64,000 nt of DNA from Komagataella phaffii GS115 (taxonomy: Eukaryota; Ascomycota; Pichiomycetes; Pichiales; Pichiaceae), in contig NC_012963.1 in assembly GCF_000027005.1 (NCBI RefSeq), forward strand, positions 62,001-126,000, in the 5' to 3' direction. A program made the position numbers and the translations under genes. How positions within the stretch are numbered: the stretch's first letter is position 1; each line of letters opens with the position of its first letter. Positions 45,535 through 53,745 of the stretch are shown piece after piece. The notes below the pieces were generated by a model. The model saw only the letters and a program-made list of their open reading frames with translations. It searched no databases and was not told the origin of the DNA.

Positions 45535-46280
45535 GACTAATTGTTCTTATCTGCTGATCATAGAACAATCGAACAGATGCAAAATCTTTTCGCCAGAGAA
45601 ATGCCCGAACGGACCCTGTATCAATCTATTAAGGCATCAAAAGAAACACGCGGTTTTACCATTCACTAACTTTACTTATTATGCATACTCATTTCTGCCA
45701 TTTCTGCAGTGTTGAGGTTTCTATTGGCTGTTGCATACCTCGCCGCTAACTGACGGCGATGACTTTTTTAAAGGGCGGCGCTAAAATTCGCCGAAAAGAA
45801 ACGAACGTCACTCCACTCAGAATCAGTTAACATTTTCCTAATAATTTGGGGTAATTGGTTATGTTATCGTTAGAGTCAAAGAAGGAGTAATTCAAATGTG
45901 AAAAAAAACCTTGTGAACAATCCAAGCCCAAGTCTTCTGTTTTAGCTGCTTCATTTCATTTTGTTTACCAAGCCTTGGGCTACAGTGGAAGCGTCTCTAA
46001 ATGAAACAGTCTCCACACCTACTGACATGCAGGGAAGTATCATCATCATGAAAGCTGTCGTTTCTAATGCCGGGAATAATCAAGCAGTGATAGGCGCATC
46101 GAGATTACAACAGCTTTTCTTTATCGTGCGTGACATCTGAGGGCAATCAAGGTTAAAAAAAAAAAAGTAACCTGCGCTTAAATTTCAGCAGCAGAAAACG
46201 ATAAGCAATCTGAAGCGGAGCATAAGTAGGGCACCGTTTTCCAGTTTACGAACATTCTTTTCACCCAGTTTCAAACAACC
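45535..46280. promoter_or_regulatory. 746-bp upstream region of the NCS1 permease
   Basis: No gene. It has an everted CCG-N8-CGG pair at 45743-45756 within CGCCGCTAACTGACGGCG, a nearby GGCGGCG and the palindrome TTCGCCGAA at about 45788, all of a type recognised by zinc-cluster regulators. GATAAG occurs at 46200-46205, a GATA-factor core that in yeasts marks nitrogen-regulated transporters. An A11 run lies near 46156. All assignments are by motif only. Confidence 0.4.
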
Positions 46281-48061
46281 ATGGCTTTTGGAGACAAACT
46301 TACACACAGATTCCATAAATCATCTGATGCCTCAACTGGTGCTGCTTCAGTGGAGGAGTATTCCACCAGCATTCATGAAAAATCTGATAAATCAGCTATA
46401 GGAAAATTCCTAGACAAAATTGCCGTGCAAGAGGAAAAAGGATTGTCCGTTTCGCAAACTTTCCTTTTCAACTTTGACTTGAGACCAGTCGAAAGCGCTA
46501 GAAGAGTATGGAGTTGGTTTAACTATGTGTTCTTCTGGATTGCTGACTCTTTCAACATCAACACTTGGCAAATTGCTGCTACTGGTGTCCAAGCTGGTAT
46601 GAGTTGGTGGACTTGTTGGTTATCAGTCTGGGTTGGTTATTTCTTGTGTGGTATCTTTGTTACTATCAGTGCTCGTGTTGGTATCTACTATCACGTTTCC
46701 TTTCCTGTGAGTTGTAGAAGTTCGTTCGGTGTTTTTGGATCTATTTGGCCAGTTTTTAACAGAGTGGTGATGTCCTGTGTCTGGTACGGTGTGCAAGGCT
46801 ACATTGGTGGAACAACCATGGCCTTGATGCTTCGTTCCATTTTCGGGAATGACTTGAATACAAGAATTCCCGATGGAATTTCTTCACCAAACGTTACAAC
46901 TTTTGAGTTCCTGTCTTTCTTCCTGTTTTGGTTATTTTCTCTTCCATTTATTTGGCTTGAACCTCACAAGGTTCGTCATTTGTTCACCGTCAAATCTTAT
47001 GTCGTCCCAGTGGCTGGTATTGCATTTTGGTTTGGACCATTAAAAAGGCCAATGGTATCGGACCCATCGTGAAGCAACCATCCACTATCCACGGATCGGA
47101 GTTTGCTTGGGAATTCATTCGTATGGTTATGAACTCTCTTGCTAACTTTGCTACTCTGATCACCAACGCTCCAGATTTCTCCAGGTTTTCAAAGACTAAG
47201 AAGTCGGCTAAGTGGGCACAACTGTTTTCCATCCCTCTGTGTTTCTCCATTACTTCGTTGATTGGTATCCTGGTCTCTTCGGCTTCTACCGTCATTTACG
47301 GAGAAACTTACTGGTCGCCTATTGATGTTTTAGGAAGATTTTTGGACAACTACAACTCGGGTAACAGAGCTGGTGTCTTTTTCATTTCTCTTGCCTTCGC
47401 TCTGGCCCAACTTGGAACTAACATTTCCGCCAACTCTTTGAGTGCTGGTACCGATGCCACTGCTTTGTTCCCCAAGTACATTACCATTCGTCGTGGTGGA
47501 TACATTTGTGCTGCAGTTGGTTTGGCCATCTGTCCGTGGGAATTGCTGTCATCTTCAAACAAATTTACAACATACTTGTCTGCTTACTCAGTGTTTTTGT
47601 CCGCTATTTTTGGTGTGATTTTTGCTGACTACTATATTGTTAAGAGAGGATGGTTAATTTTGACCGATTTGTACAATGCCGAAAAGACATCCGCCTACAC
47701 ATACTGGCATGGTATCAACTACAGAGCTTTTGTTGCTTATATCTGTGGTATTCTCCCAAACATTGTCGGATTTGTTGGTGCTACTGGTGCAGGTTCCGTA
47801 CCCCAAGGTGCTATGTATGTTTACGACTTTAACTTTTTCACAGGATTTGCGTCGTCCATTGTGGTCTATGTGCTTCTGTGCTATATCCATCCAATTCCAG
47901 GATTGCCAACTGACATCAAGAAGGATCTCTTCAAGAAGGGCTGGTACGAAATCTACGCTGAAGTTGAAGAGTTCGATGTCAGTGGAGGAGTTATCAATGG
48001 TGAGGGACAGGAGCCCGAAGAGGAAGCCATAGATTACTACAGTGAAGAGAAGAAGGTATGA
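46281..48061 (+). CDS. NCS1-family nucleobase/nucleoside permease (FUR4/FUI1/DAL4 type), interrupted by a frameshift
   Basis: Plasma-membrane proton symporter family for uracil, uridine or allantoin. The first frame (263 aa) covers the hydrophilic N-terminus and about five membrane segments with family motifs NFDLRPVESARRVWSWFNY, WIADSFNINTWQI, CRSSFGVFGS and VWYGVQGYIGG. It then ends after GIAFWFGPL. The second frame resumes at 47027 with VWTIKKANGIGPIV and continues through SLAFALAQLGTNISANSLSAG, RRGGYICA, CPWELLSSSNKFTTYLSAYS to the end. Together they align without gap: one extra T in the TTTT at 47025-47028 would give a 593-aa protein, normal for the family. Both halves show equal conservation. 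Substrate not assignable from sequence. Either a sequence error or a recent null allele. Confidence 0.85.
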
Positions 48062-48286
48062 AGGTCCGGGAGTTTTAGATTTTTGTAAACTAGTTTAATT
48101 TGATTGATTATATTTGATTCCCTTTTCCGCTCCGCTCCCCTCCTCCGAAATGGTGATTAGGCAGATAAAGGATTTAAGTCCGACCGCTGATTATCCGTGT
48201 CGCGCGAGATAATCTTCTGATATCACACGTAACGGTTTTTCTGCCACACTTTTAGCGTTCGCACACAACATTTTGTATTATAGATA

Positions 48287-50197
48287 ATGAACCTGGACGT
48301 TGAAAGGGGAGAAGAATCATACTCTGCGGAGGAAAGCATCCCGCTAAGGAGTTTGAATAACCCTAAGCCCTCGTTTGAACTTCTTGAAGATAACTATGAG
48401 CTGGAAGATAACACCAACGTTGGATTTTTCAGTTGGTTATGGAATGGCCCAAATTACCCGAAGGATGAGCCGACCACCGTCAAATCATACAGTCTATCCC
48501 AAGTTGACAGCTACCCATTTTTTCTGAGGAAAGAACTACAGTACAAGATCAAATTTGCAGTCACCGTTGGGTACATTTTTTTATGGTTACTGATTAATTA
48601 TCTGTTATTGTATGATGTTATCTTCAAAGCCCCGTCTCTGGACGGAACGGAGATTATGAGTGTTTCTTGTGGCGAAGTGAAGGAAATTTGGAAGGGCAAG
48701 AACGACAGATGTGGACTGAATGCCGAAAGATGTACAACCATTGCCGATGGAAGTGTGCTTGTGAAGTGTCCAGCACTGTGCCACAGGGGATCTTGGACTT
48801 TCTCATCTATTCCTGTTGGTGACCTTACCATAAAACGTAGAGGCTTTTTCATAGGGGGAGGGAGAAAAAGCATCTCGGACACAAATTCTGAGGACATATT
48901 AACCAATGCCTATAGAGCTGATTCATATCCATGCGGAGCTGGAATTCATGCTGGATTAATATCATCATTTTCTGGTGGGGTTTTAAACCTGACCTTTCAG
49001 GGCACCCAGAACAATTTTAGTTCAACTAAAGGAATGTATGGAGCTCAAGACTCAATTCCTTTCAATTCAGCATTCCCATCATCTTACGCGTTTGGAAAGG
49101 TTCACCCTGGAAAGTGTACAAACTGTACAGATACCAGGTTTTTGGTACTTATCGTAAACATATTCTTGGGCTGGATTTTTTCTTATCTTGCCAGTATGCC
49201 GTTGGTGTATTGGGTGAGCTCGATTGTTGGCTTTTGGGTACTAACGTTGAGCTTTGATCCTCCTATAATACCGAATGTTGCCAAGAATAGTGACTCCCCT
49301 TATGAGCTACTCAGTCTAGCTGTCCAACGCTTTTTGCCCACATGCTTTATTCTATATGTGGTGTGGAAATTTGCCTCTGGTTACACCATGAAGGAAACGA
49401 GTCGAGGCGGGGTTAGAATGTGGGTCGTTTGTTTCTGGTATCCGTTGTACTGGATAGGAGTTCTTAATAATATTACCTTTGATGCACTACCAGTTGACAG
49501 GCTAACAAGATCAGATATTGCGGAACAAAAAGGAGCACTGATAAGCATTCTTGGCATTGCAACGCTGATTTTGTCTTGTGCTGTTGTCCAGGCAGTACAG
49601 TTGTGGAAAGCGGGAAAATTTCAAAAATATTTTTACATTTATCTTATCTTCATAGTTTCTCTGCTCTTACTGGCGAGAATCCCTGGTTTAACTTTGAGAC
49701 TGCACCATTACGTTCTAGCATTGTTGCTGCTGCCTGGAACTAGAACCAGAAATATCACAGCCATAATGTTTCAGGGTATTTTAATTGGGCTTTTCATTAA
49801 TGGTGTTGCTCGATGGGGCATGGATAGCATATTAGAAACAGAAATCCAACTGAAAAGAGACGATCCCCTGGGAAGAATCAAGCCTCCTCGATTTGAAGGG
49901 CTCAATGCCGATACTGGCATTCTAGAATGGGAGTCGACTGAGTCCACGAGAAACTTCGAAGAGTACTCTCTACTGATCAATGACGTTGAAGTTTACAGAG
50001 GATCTGATAACCACCTCAACGTGACGGATCTTTTCATTAGCGCTAAACCTGACAATTTCTTGGCACGTATCTATCGTTACAGGTTGCCTAGTTATTTTAG
50101 ACTCGCAGGTAAAGTATCTGATAGAGGGCACCAAGCATACAGTGATTATTCCAAGAGTGGCATTTACGATGGGGAAACTTTCCGTGAGCCAAACTGA
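48287..50197 (+). CDS. LCCL-domain multi-pass membrane protein
   Basis: 636 aa. A cytosolic acidic N-terminus, one membrane segment at about 87-110 (VGYIFLWLLINYLLLYDVIF), then an extracytosolic LCCL domain at about 130-260: CGL/CTT cysteines, VKCPALCHRGSWTFSSIPVG, and SYPCGAGIHAGLISSFSGG, the YxxxSxxCxAAiHAG-type signature. Several NFS/NCT glycosylation sites lie there. It is followed by about eight membrane segments (290-520) and a cytosolic tail with NITFDALPVDR and TGILEWEST. Fungal LCCL membrane proteins exist but no function is known to me. ATG 48287 gives MNLDVERGEES. Same strand as the permease, 225 bp apart. Confidence 0.8.
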   Translation: MNLDVERGEESYSAEESIPLRSLNNPKPSFELLEDNYELEDNTNVGFFSWLWNGPNYPKDEPTTVKSYSLSQVDSYPFFLRKELQYKIKFAVTVGYIFLWLLINYLLLYDVIFKAPSLDGTEIMSVSCGEVKEIWKGKNDRCGLNAERCTTIADGSVLVKCPALCHRGSWTFSSIPVGDLTIKRRGFFIGGGRKSISDTNSEDILTNAYRADSYPCGAGIHAGLISSFSGGVLNLTFQGTQNNFSSTKGMYGAQDSIPFNSAFPSSYAFGKVHPGKCTNCTDTRFLVLIVNIFLGWIFSYLASMPLVYWVSSIVGFWVLTLSFDPPIIPNVAKNSDSPYELLSLAVQRFLPTCFILYVVWKFASGYTMKETSRGGVRMWVVCFWYPLYWIGVLNNITFDALPVDRLTRSDIAEQKGALISILGIATLILSCAVVQAVQLWKAGKFQKYFYIYLIFIVSLLLLARIPGLTLRLHHYVLALLLLPGTRTRNITAIMFQGILIGLFINGVARWGMDSILETEIQLKRDDPLGRIKPPRFEGLNADTGILEWESTESTRNFEEYSLLINDVEVYRGSDNHLNVTDLFISAKPDNFLARIYRYRLPSYFRLAGKVSDRGHQAYSDYSKSGIYDGETFREPN

Positions 50198-50859
50198 TAG
50201 CACGAACAATTTATGAAGCGTATAGCTCCACTTGCGCGTTGTTTCTATCCAAAGCAAGTCATCGGAGCTACCGTAAATCTCGCATATGTGTGAGCCCGTT
50301 TATTCCCATCCAGTCGCTCTGTATACCGTATTAGGTAATAGCAATAAACGGCATTAAATCAGTACATGCGGAGTGATTAATAGAGGTAGTCACTACTTTG
50401 TAATTCTAACGCCGTTGGACTCAGCTTGCCGACATTTTGAGAGCCAATAGAAGTTCGCATTGAGTGGTTACCATTTTTTGCCAAGGGTAGGCAGAAATGG
50501 CGTAAGGGAATAGTGTTGTGCAGCTGCATTCCACATTAATCCCGTCTCTCAAAAAAAGTAACGAGAAAGAAAAGAAAAGGGGATCGTGAGAAATCGGAAA
50601 ATCACATCTAATTGCTACATATCGCTTAGAGGTAATTCTTCAGTTTGCCTACTACAACATACACCCCCTTTCATTTACTAATCTTTGCTGTTTGTGAAGT
50701 TTTTTTAGTTAGACCGCCCCCATTTTTAAGCTTGGTAATAAACTTCTCTGGTAGGGGGCAATAGAGCAATATCAGAGAAGGACACCTAATTGTTAGAATT
50801 CAAAAAGACGATACGATCTGCGAGAGAGTAAACTTTATAGATTTCCAACAGCTCAAAAC
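50198..50859. promoter_or_regulatory. 662-bp upstream region of the tyrosine phosphatase
   Basis: No gene with support on either strand. Two AGGGG/CCCCT-type cores occur (AGGGG at 50577-50582 region and TAGGGGGC at about 50752), which could be stress-response elements, but they are loose matches. The region is long enough for regulated transcription. Confidence 0.35.
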
Positions 50860-53268
50860 ATGCCCAGTCCTAGTGCTCACGCAGTAGCAAGCAGCTCTGT
50901 TTATCAGGGGGATACGTTAGATCCAGCTTCAGCTAATCTAGAGACGGAAGGGAGCAACTATTTTAGCATCAAACATTCTGAGGTTCCTACGGATAATCTG
51001 ACCAAATCGCAAACTTCGGATGGCAAAGATTGCTATGCTCACAGTAGCAACAATTCGGTATCTTCCATACAGACAAATTTTTCTGATATTACGCTGGTTG
51101 ATCGTCCCTTTTTTCATTCCAAAGAACCATCCAGAACGGATTCGTTGGACAGCAAAACCACTTTAACCGAATCCCTTAGACACAAGCATTTGCAAACACC
51201 TCCGGCTACGAGTTCGTCCCCTTTCTTCAAGTTTAACACCCCTGCTAGACCAATCCGTCATTCAAGTTCCAAAAGTCAAACGCTAGAGCCGACTTTGAGA
51301 AAGTTCCCAACTTCTCCATATGGTTTCAAAAACCCCGATGAAATTATCTCTAGGATGAACAAAGATTATCAGCATACCCTATCCAGTGAAGTCCAACTGC
51401 TTTCATCCTCAGAAGTGGCGCAATTACTGGCCAATTGCCACTCCTACGAAGAACTGGAGCTATCTAACTTGATCATTATTGACGTGCGCCCGTTTGCTGA
51501 GTATTGTAAGAGCCATCTTCCAGGTTCGATAAATATTTGTCTTCCATCGACGTTGGCCAAGAGACCAACGTTCACCCTTCAGAAGTGTTTGTCTATTTTG
51601 GACTTGAACGATAGAAACCTTTTCTATCACCACCTGGAACACAGTCAAAATTTGTTCAAGGACGGTAATATCCAGAATCTCGATTTGGCGAACAAATTGA
51701 ATAACGGGATTCCATACGGCGATAGGGGTCTTCCTGCCGTGCTAATCTATGATTTAGCTAGCAGGGATGAAAATTCTTGCTCATTGCCGTTGTCTACTCT
51801 AACTTCCAAGTTTGTCCATGATTCTCAGTGGAACTCTCCCATTTATACAATCAGTGGAGGGTTTAGCCAGTTCAACGAAGACTATCCTGCTTTATCACTC
51901 AGTTCGTTGAATCCTAATATTTGCTCTGTTAGTCCTGATCCCATTCAAAGTCATGCCGCAACAGAAGCTAGTAGCCCTAAATTTTCTCGGAAATCATCTT
52001 TACCAGTGTTACGCAGACAGCTCACCGAGAATACGGTTGATAAATCCCCAACATTAACTAAATTTACTCTTCCTGATCCTCCCAGCGTTCCGCTTTTCAA
52101 AACAAGGCTCGGGGAAGAAGTGATTTCTAGCAAGCCTGACTACTCCATGGTGTTGAACATGGAGGATTTTACTGACTATGAAAAGGCCAATCTACCACCT
52201 TGGATCCTTCGTATCATTGGGGATGATCATGGGGCTACGGCAATTAGCAAAAAGTTTTATCACCTCGAGATTAACGAAAAGGAAAGGCTAAGTTTGGCCT
52301 TTAGCAACAAACATCAAAAATCAGATATAGACGCCCCTAAGGTATCCAAGGGTGTAGAGTTAGGATCAAAGAACAGATACAAGGATATATTCCCATATGA
52401 GCATTCCAGAGTGAAATTAGTCACGTCACCTGTATTAGAAATTGACCATTCAGAAGACTACATTAATGCAAATTATCTTACTACAGGCGTCACGCCAACA
52501 ACATACATAGCGACACAAGGCCCACTGGAAGAAACAATTGGTGATTTCTGGAGGTTGATATTAGACCAAGGGTCTTACTTAATCTTCTCTTTAACGGCGC
52601 AGAATGAAAATGGAGTTGAAAAATGTGCTCCTTTCTGGAAATGTGGAGAGTATACCAGTGGAAGAAAGATAATTACTGTTGAATTGATTGAAAGCGACGA
52701 GAATGTGAAACTAGGTTCAGGCAAGAGTTTTTCTTTAACCGTGAGACGTCTACGTGTCAGTACTGCTAATATCAGCAGAGAAGTATTACAGTTGCAAGTT
52801 TCTTCCTGGCCAGATTTCGGGACACTATTGATGAATGACCTCTTGAATTTAATTTATCTCAGAAGGTATATTGCCAGGAATTGTCGAGATAAAGAACATA
52901 ATGTCCCAATAGTCGTTCATTGCTCTGCGGGCTGTGGAAGAACCGGAACATTTTGTTCAATCGACGCAGTTGTGGAACATCTGTTAAAGGATAGCAGTTT
53001 GACATCGAAAAACTGTAGCGCCACCTATGACCCAGTTTGGAGAATAGTAGAAGAGTTTAGAAAGCAGCGTGTTTTCATGGTCCAAACTTTGAGACAATAT
53101 CTGCTGGTTTATGATACCATCATCTTATTCCTTCGATTGTATCTCAAGGACAAGGACTCAAATGTAGTTCATGATCATTGCGATTACTCAGGCGAACGAA
53201 TATCCATCGTTGAGAACTTCGTTGAGACTAAAAGAAAGGAGCAACCCCCCTTTGAAGCGGAATACTAG
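50860..53268 (+). CDS. Tyrosine phosphatase with rhodanese-like domain (PTP2/PTP3 type)
   Basis: MAP-kinase phosphatase of the Ptp2/Ptp3 group, which dampens Hog1 and Fus3 signalling in yeast. Residues about 180-350 form a rhodanese/Cdc25-like domain (LIIIDVRPFAEYCKSHLPGS), typical of this group and used for MAPK docking. The PTP domain (about 470-770) contains RYKDIFPYEHSRV, DYINANYL, IATQGPLEETIGDFWRL, SWPDFGTL (WPD loop) and the catalytic HCSAGCGRTG with Cys688. The N-terminal 170 residues are Ser/Thr-rich. 802 aa lies between Ptp2 (750) and Ptp3 (928), so I do not choose between them. ATG 50860 (MPSPSAHAVA). Confidence 0.88.
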   Translation: MPSPSAHAVASSSVYQGDTLDPASANLETEGSNYFSIKHSEVPTDNLTKSQTSDGKDCYAHSSNNSVSSIQTNFSDITLVDRPFFHSKEPSRTDSLDSKTTLTESLRHKHLQTPPATSSSPFFKFNTPARPIRHSSSKSQTLEPTLRKFPTSPYGFKNPDEIISRMNKDYQHTLSSEVQLLSSSEVAQLLANCHSYEELELSNLIIIDVRPFAEYCKSHLPGSINICLPSTLAKRPTFTLQKCLSILDLNDRNLFYHHLEHSQNLFKDGNIQNLDLANKLNNGIPYGDRGLPAVLIYDLASRDENSCSLPLSTLTSKFVHDSQWNSPIYTISGGFSQFNEDYPALSLSSLNPNICSVSPDPIQSHAATEASSPKFSRKSSLPVLRRQLTENTVDKSPTLTKFTLPDPPSVPLFKTRLGEEVISSKPDYSMVLNMEDFTDYEKANLPPWILRIIGDDHGATAISKKFYHLEINEKERLSLAFSNKHQKSDIDAPKVSKGVELGSKNRYKDIFPYEHSRVKLVTSPVLEIDHSEDYINANYLTTGVTPTTYIATQGPLEETIGDFWRLILDQGSYLIFSLTAQNENGVEKCAPFWKCGEYTSGRKIITVELIESDENVKLGSGKSFSLTVRRLRVSTANISREVLQLQVSSWPDFGTLLMNDLLNLIYLRRYIARNCRDKEHNVPIVVHCSAGCGRTGTFCSIDAVVEHLLKDSSLTSKNCSATYDPVWRIVEEFRKQRVFMVQTLRQYLLVYDTIILFLRLYLKDKDSNVVHDHCDYSGERISIVENFVETKRKEQPPFEAEY

Positions 53269-53335
53269 GGTATGAATCATGACATCGAACTGTGTATTAA
53301 GGTTAGTGTATAGATAATTTTTAATGTGTATTCAT

Positions 53336-53623
53336 CTATCCTAGCACCAATTCGTAGATTATGACTACGCTGTTGATAGCAATTAATGGCAGTCTAAGCA
53401 AAGTTCTTGTAGCACTTATTAATGTTACAATTTTCGTTTTCATAGAAACTTCTGGGTTGGCGTTGTAGTTGTCAAATGTAGTGGTTTGGAAGCTAGCTTG
53501 CGGAGTACTTGCTGGGGCATATGAGCCCCATCCAATTCGATTTAGAAATCTGTCTTCTGATAAGATCGCTATGGCATTCACAAGGAATAGAACTGTGTAA
53601 AATAATATCCCTAGTCCAAACAT
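53336..53623 (-). CDS. YOS1: ER-Golgi transport membrane protein Yos1
   Basis: Small integral membrane protein that works with Yip1 and Yif1 in COPII vesicle budding. 95 aa: MFGLGILFYTVLFLVNAIAI forms the first membrane segment, ERFLNRIGWG follows as the family loop signature (human IER3IP1: EERFLKNIGWG), and TLLRLPLIAINSVVIIYELV forms the second. I start at ATG 53623, which fits the S. cerevisiae start (MVLFGLGRLFY); the longer open frame adds 14 residues from a TTG. A 20-residue Gln/Thr insertion separates loop and second segment, as in other yeasts. Convergent with the phosphatase gene, tail to tail, 67 bp. Confidence 0.92.
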   Translation of the reverse strand: MFGLGILFYTVLFLVNAIAILSEDRFLNRIGWGSYAPASTPQASFQTTTFDNYNANPEVSMKTKIVTLISATRTLLRLPLIAINSVVIIYELVLG

Positions 53624-53745
53624 TTGGTAGTTGTTTCGAGTGGTATGGTGATATCTGAGGTTCAAGTCGTTTTTATCTTTGAGGGGTGGTAATCGCGCGT
53701 AAATATCTCTAATGAATTATGTGGTCTATATATAACTGTGGGATA

